Below are positions 61,722 to 64,000 of a stretch of DNA of 64,000 bases, one piece after another. The notes under the pieces are model-generated. The model worked only from the letters and a program-made list of their open reading frames with translations, ran no database searches and had not been told where the DNA came from. Position numbers and translations under genes: made by a program. This DNA comes from Nematostella vectensis (taxonomy: Eukaryota; Cnidaria; Anthozoa; Actiniaria; Edwardsiidae), in NCBI RefSeq assembly GCF_932526225.1, contig NC_064034.1, forward strand, positions 2,218,001-2,282,000, given 5' to 3'. Each line of letters begins with the position of its first letter. Position 1 is the first letter of the stretch.

Positions 61722-62677
61722 AAGTGGGGGAGGAGGGGGTTCGTGGATTTGACATAGAGTACAGACAAAAATGATACAAACAGTTGATAAAGATGTATAA
61801 TCTTTTAATATGCAATTGATTTACTGTAAACATGTAACACTTATAAAACTAGGTACATGTAAAAAAAGACACACATCCACTAAGCAAAGTGGGGGGGGGG
61901 GGGGGCACTTCTTCCCCTCCTTGTCTGATGCACCTGGTTTTTTAAAGGAAAATGAAGAACATGGTACTACCCCAAACAAATACAAGTAATAACTGAGACT
62001 TGAACTCACTCCCCTCCCCCTCCCAGGGAAAATTTCTAGCTTGCATACCAGAATCTTAACTTTGCTCTACATCCAAACAATCCCCAAGTCATCCCAAGGC
62101 ATTCTAAAGGCATCCAAGCTATTGGTGAATATTAATAAGCCTGGCCCTACCAATCGATAAAAATCGATCATCAGAAACTAATCGAATTAATCAATATTAA
62201 TCGGTTGATCGATACTCAAAGATACATTTCAATGGAATGGACAGAAATCGATATTTATCAATAAATTATAATCAATAATAATCGATAATTTCAATATTTT
62301 TCAATAAAAATCGATACTCACACAGTTTCACGTTATCGATTTCTATTGATTTCCGATATTAATCGATTACTTGATTATGGTTTTCATCGATTACTATTGA
62401 TTATTTAATTATCGGAATTATCGATTGGTAGGGCCGGGTAAAAAGTTAACTTAATTACTAAATTTCATTAACCAAAATACCTCCTCCATCTTTGGTCTGA
62501 CGCTCTACGGGTAGCCGTCGTGGTATAACAAACAGCTTTACCTTTTTTACACACACATCGACATGCACTAACCTTGCCAAATGCTGTAACAGCGGTTGCA
62601 TGGTGGATGGGGTCGGATACTGCGCCGTATGAGTCAGGATCCGATTCTGCAAAACTTCCGCTTCCAATTTTACTCAT
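57645..62677 (-). CDS. Multi-pass membrane protein of unknown function
   Basis: Ten exons in perfect phase: 62677-62573, 61448-61289, 61070-60928, 60836-60719, 59872-59814, 59737-59621, 59354-59268, 59059-58996, 58332-58246 and 57745-57645, giving 346 aa. A hydrophilic N-terminus of about 40 residues precedes about eight hydrophobic segments (for example WLFVIISTNNILFAIGL, FAIILFINTVFCLYYAI, YIAATAVLIIYIVLDLAL, IIRVLVLVSLRFVV). The short cytosolic-looking tail carries two Cys pairs (KCCGIVCCG) that could be lipid-modified. Candidate NxT/S sites lie between segments (QNST and QNTTS). I do not recognise the family with confidence; it resembles uncharacterised invertebrate membrane proteins (perhaps DUF7789-like, unverified). 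The final acceptor lies in a repeat array, so the exact C-terminus is the least certain part. Confidence 0.85.
57725..58010 (-). repeat. 77-81 bp array (4 copies) spanning the last acceptor of the membrane-protein gene
   Basis: Copies are centred at 57744, 57821, 57898 and 57979. On the minus strand each holds CTGATTTCTCTTCAG/TGTTCGCTTTGCCC or a close variant, that is, acceptor plus the first bases of the last exon. The last copy (57745) leads into the open terminal exon; the others are potential decoy acceptors. Confidence 0.85.
61680..61713. repeat. (AT)n microsatellite
   Basis: About 15 copies of AT in intron 1 of the membrane-protein gene. Confidence 0.9.
62143..62436. mobile_element. 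AT-rich MITE packed with ATCGAT-type motifs
   Basis: Ends GGCCCTACCAATCGATAA and TTATCGATTGGTAGGGCC (last base pair differs slightly) form inverted repeats. The interior of about 260 bp is built of many degenerate (A)ATCGAT(A/T) and TCAATA pieces on both strands. Non-coding, in intron 1 of the membrane-protein gene. Confidence 0.8.
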
Positions 62678-63691
62678 ACTGAACAGGAACTTACTGGGAG
62701 TTATGCTAAGACGTCGCTAGTTTGATCACGAAACATTCATAGCTCGCACCAAATTGATAAAGACAGAGCTCAGCGCTGGGGGAGTTGGAGTTCGAAAATG
62801 CAGCAAATGCTCAAAACTGCAGTATTTGCTGTCGTATGTGTTCGGTATAGTTCTCGGTATAAAGTTTAGTCACATGATGCTTGTAGAGGTCTGGGGCCGA
62901 GCTATACGTATTATTTGCTTGCTAGATCAATGCTTGCAAGTACAACGCAAATAATATCTTCAAAAGAAAATTGAAATAAAAAATAACTCCAAGAATCTGG
63001 TCTCTACTTTTACTATCTTATAAAATATGCTTTCATAACCACATCTTAGCTCGCCTTTGGTTTTGGTCCCCCTGTGGTAGATAGCTAGTTTCCAGCAGCT
63101 CCGCAGCTCCCGGATTAAAAAAAAATGGCGGACTTGATTGCGTTCTTCCCTACCTCATCTTGTTAACTGTAAGTTCCTACACTTACTAACTTTAAAAAAA
63201 TATTAAACATAGGAAAACATCAAACCTTGAAATAAGTTAAACTCAGGGCAAAAAAGAGAAATTCACAATAAAGTAATAAGGCAGAGCAAAAACAGAAAAG
63301 GTTGCGAGTTTTACTTACTTACTTAAGTATTAGTAAACACTTATAAGTATATTTTGGTAAGCGAGACAGTTTATAATGTCTTGTTAAAGGATCGATGTAA
63401 CAGCCAATACAAAAGCAATAATGTGAACAAAGACGAAAATCTAAAGATAAGGAGAAAGTATACTTTAATTCACAACTACCACGATTTCGCCCAGAGGCTA
63501 AAAAATCAGTGTATCCATAAAATAAATTCATTAACTCATTTTGCTTTGTATACAGTAAGCGCCCATTATTTAACTTTTCGTAACTTCCCAGCTGTGTTTG
63601 ATGTTGAGTGAAACGGCAATATATATTCCTTGCGTGGTTTAACCTCTGAGGTTTAACTTTCGTGAACCCAAAAACAGGTATTCACATATAT
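62678..63691. other. Upstream flank of the membrane-protein gene, no gene seen
   Basis: The promoter should lie directly right of 62677, but no clear TATA box was found. The rest shows only short open frames and no homology I recognise. Confidence 0.5.
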
Positions 63692-63872
63692 GTGAACTTT
63701 AGAAGCACACTAGCATACACACATTGGCACCAGTCGGGCCAAGACGGGACGCTAGCGCAGTCTATTACCCGTGCAGTTCGGCAACCATGGACAGCTGTTT
63801 CGTCCTTATTAGGACTCGTCAGCATGGCATAGCCGGTTTGCCTCAGTATGCTAGTGTGCTTCTAAAGTTCAC
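63692..63872. mobile_element. Inverted-repeat element with GTGAACTTTAGAAGCACACT arms
   Basis: The left arm GTGAACTTTAGAAGCACACT then AGCATA is mirrored by the right arm TATGCTAGTGTGCTTCTAAA then GTTCAC. The core carries TTTCGTCCTTATTAGGACTC, itself partly palindromic. Non-coding, about 180 bp. It looks like a dispersed SINE/MITE-type repeat. Confidence 0.75.
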
Positions 63873-64000
63873 ATTTATGTATACATACTCGCAAGGATAG
63901 TTTGGCTATCCGACGGAGTTTTAGACTAGCAAAGGTCGCATGCGTGATCCGCACAATTGGCATCACGCTAGCCCGGTCGCAGCTCTAGATCCCACATGGA

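Overview
This is animal nuclear DNA. Genes have multiple GT-AG introns, and five recognisable metazoan protein-coding genes were rebuilt exon by exon with consistent reading phase. There is also one probable secreted cysteine-rich peptide gene, one tRNA, many short inverted-repeat (MITE-like) transposons, a decayed LINE and very abundant minisatellites. The gene sequences, compact exons, cysteine-rich peptide gene and MITE load suggest a cnidarian, most likely a sea anemone. That is inference, since no database search was possible.

Layout. (1) 418-35431, minus: COG5, a subunit of the conserved oligomeric Golgi complex. Eighteen exons (about 581 codons) are present, and the C-terminal exons lie left of the window. 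(2) 9839-14154, plus: a TASK-like two-pore-domain K+ channel of about 631 aa, nested antisense inside a COG5 intron. (3) 35747-37339, plus: BDH2/DHRS6, a short-chain dehydrogenase in two exons, divergent from COG5 across about 315 bp. (4) 37655-44343, minus: a secreted M14A procarboxypeptidase in ten exons (423 aa), convergent with BDH2, with lysine at the S1' specificity position. (5) 44.8-55.2 kb: gene-poor, with MITEs, a decayed LINE, and a segment at about 45.3-45.8 kb resembling the promoter of the peptide gene at 55.2-56.2 kb. (6) 56677-56748, minus: tRNA-Thr(UGU). (7) 57645-62677, minus: an approximately eight-pass membrane protein of unknown function, ten exons, 346 aa. (8) 62.7-64 kb: no gene seen, one inverted-repeat element.

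The most unusual signal concerns the tandem repeats. Many begin exactly at, or contain, an exon-intron junction of the gene they lie in. The COG5 donors of exons 6, 11 and 18 each lead into an array whose unit carries a copy of that donor (36 bp, 52 bp and 42 bp units). Carboxypeptidase donors 2, 3 and 6 are tandemly duplicated with the end of their exon. The acceptor of K+ channel exon 3 is present in four 45-bp copies, three of which would give an in-frame short tail. The acceptor of the last membrane-protein exon lies in a four-copy 77-81 bp array. Two further channel arrays end within a few bases of acceptor-like sites. Splice-junction duplication appears to be the dominant way minisatellites arise here, and it creates rows of competing splice sites.

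The genes do not form one pathway. COG5 serves Golgi tethering, BDH2 cytosolic ketone/redox metabolism, the carboxypeptidase extracellular digestion, and the K2P channel resting potential. Shared features are positional: a divergent promoter, a nested antisense gene and a convergent pair.
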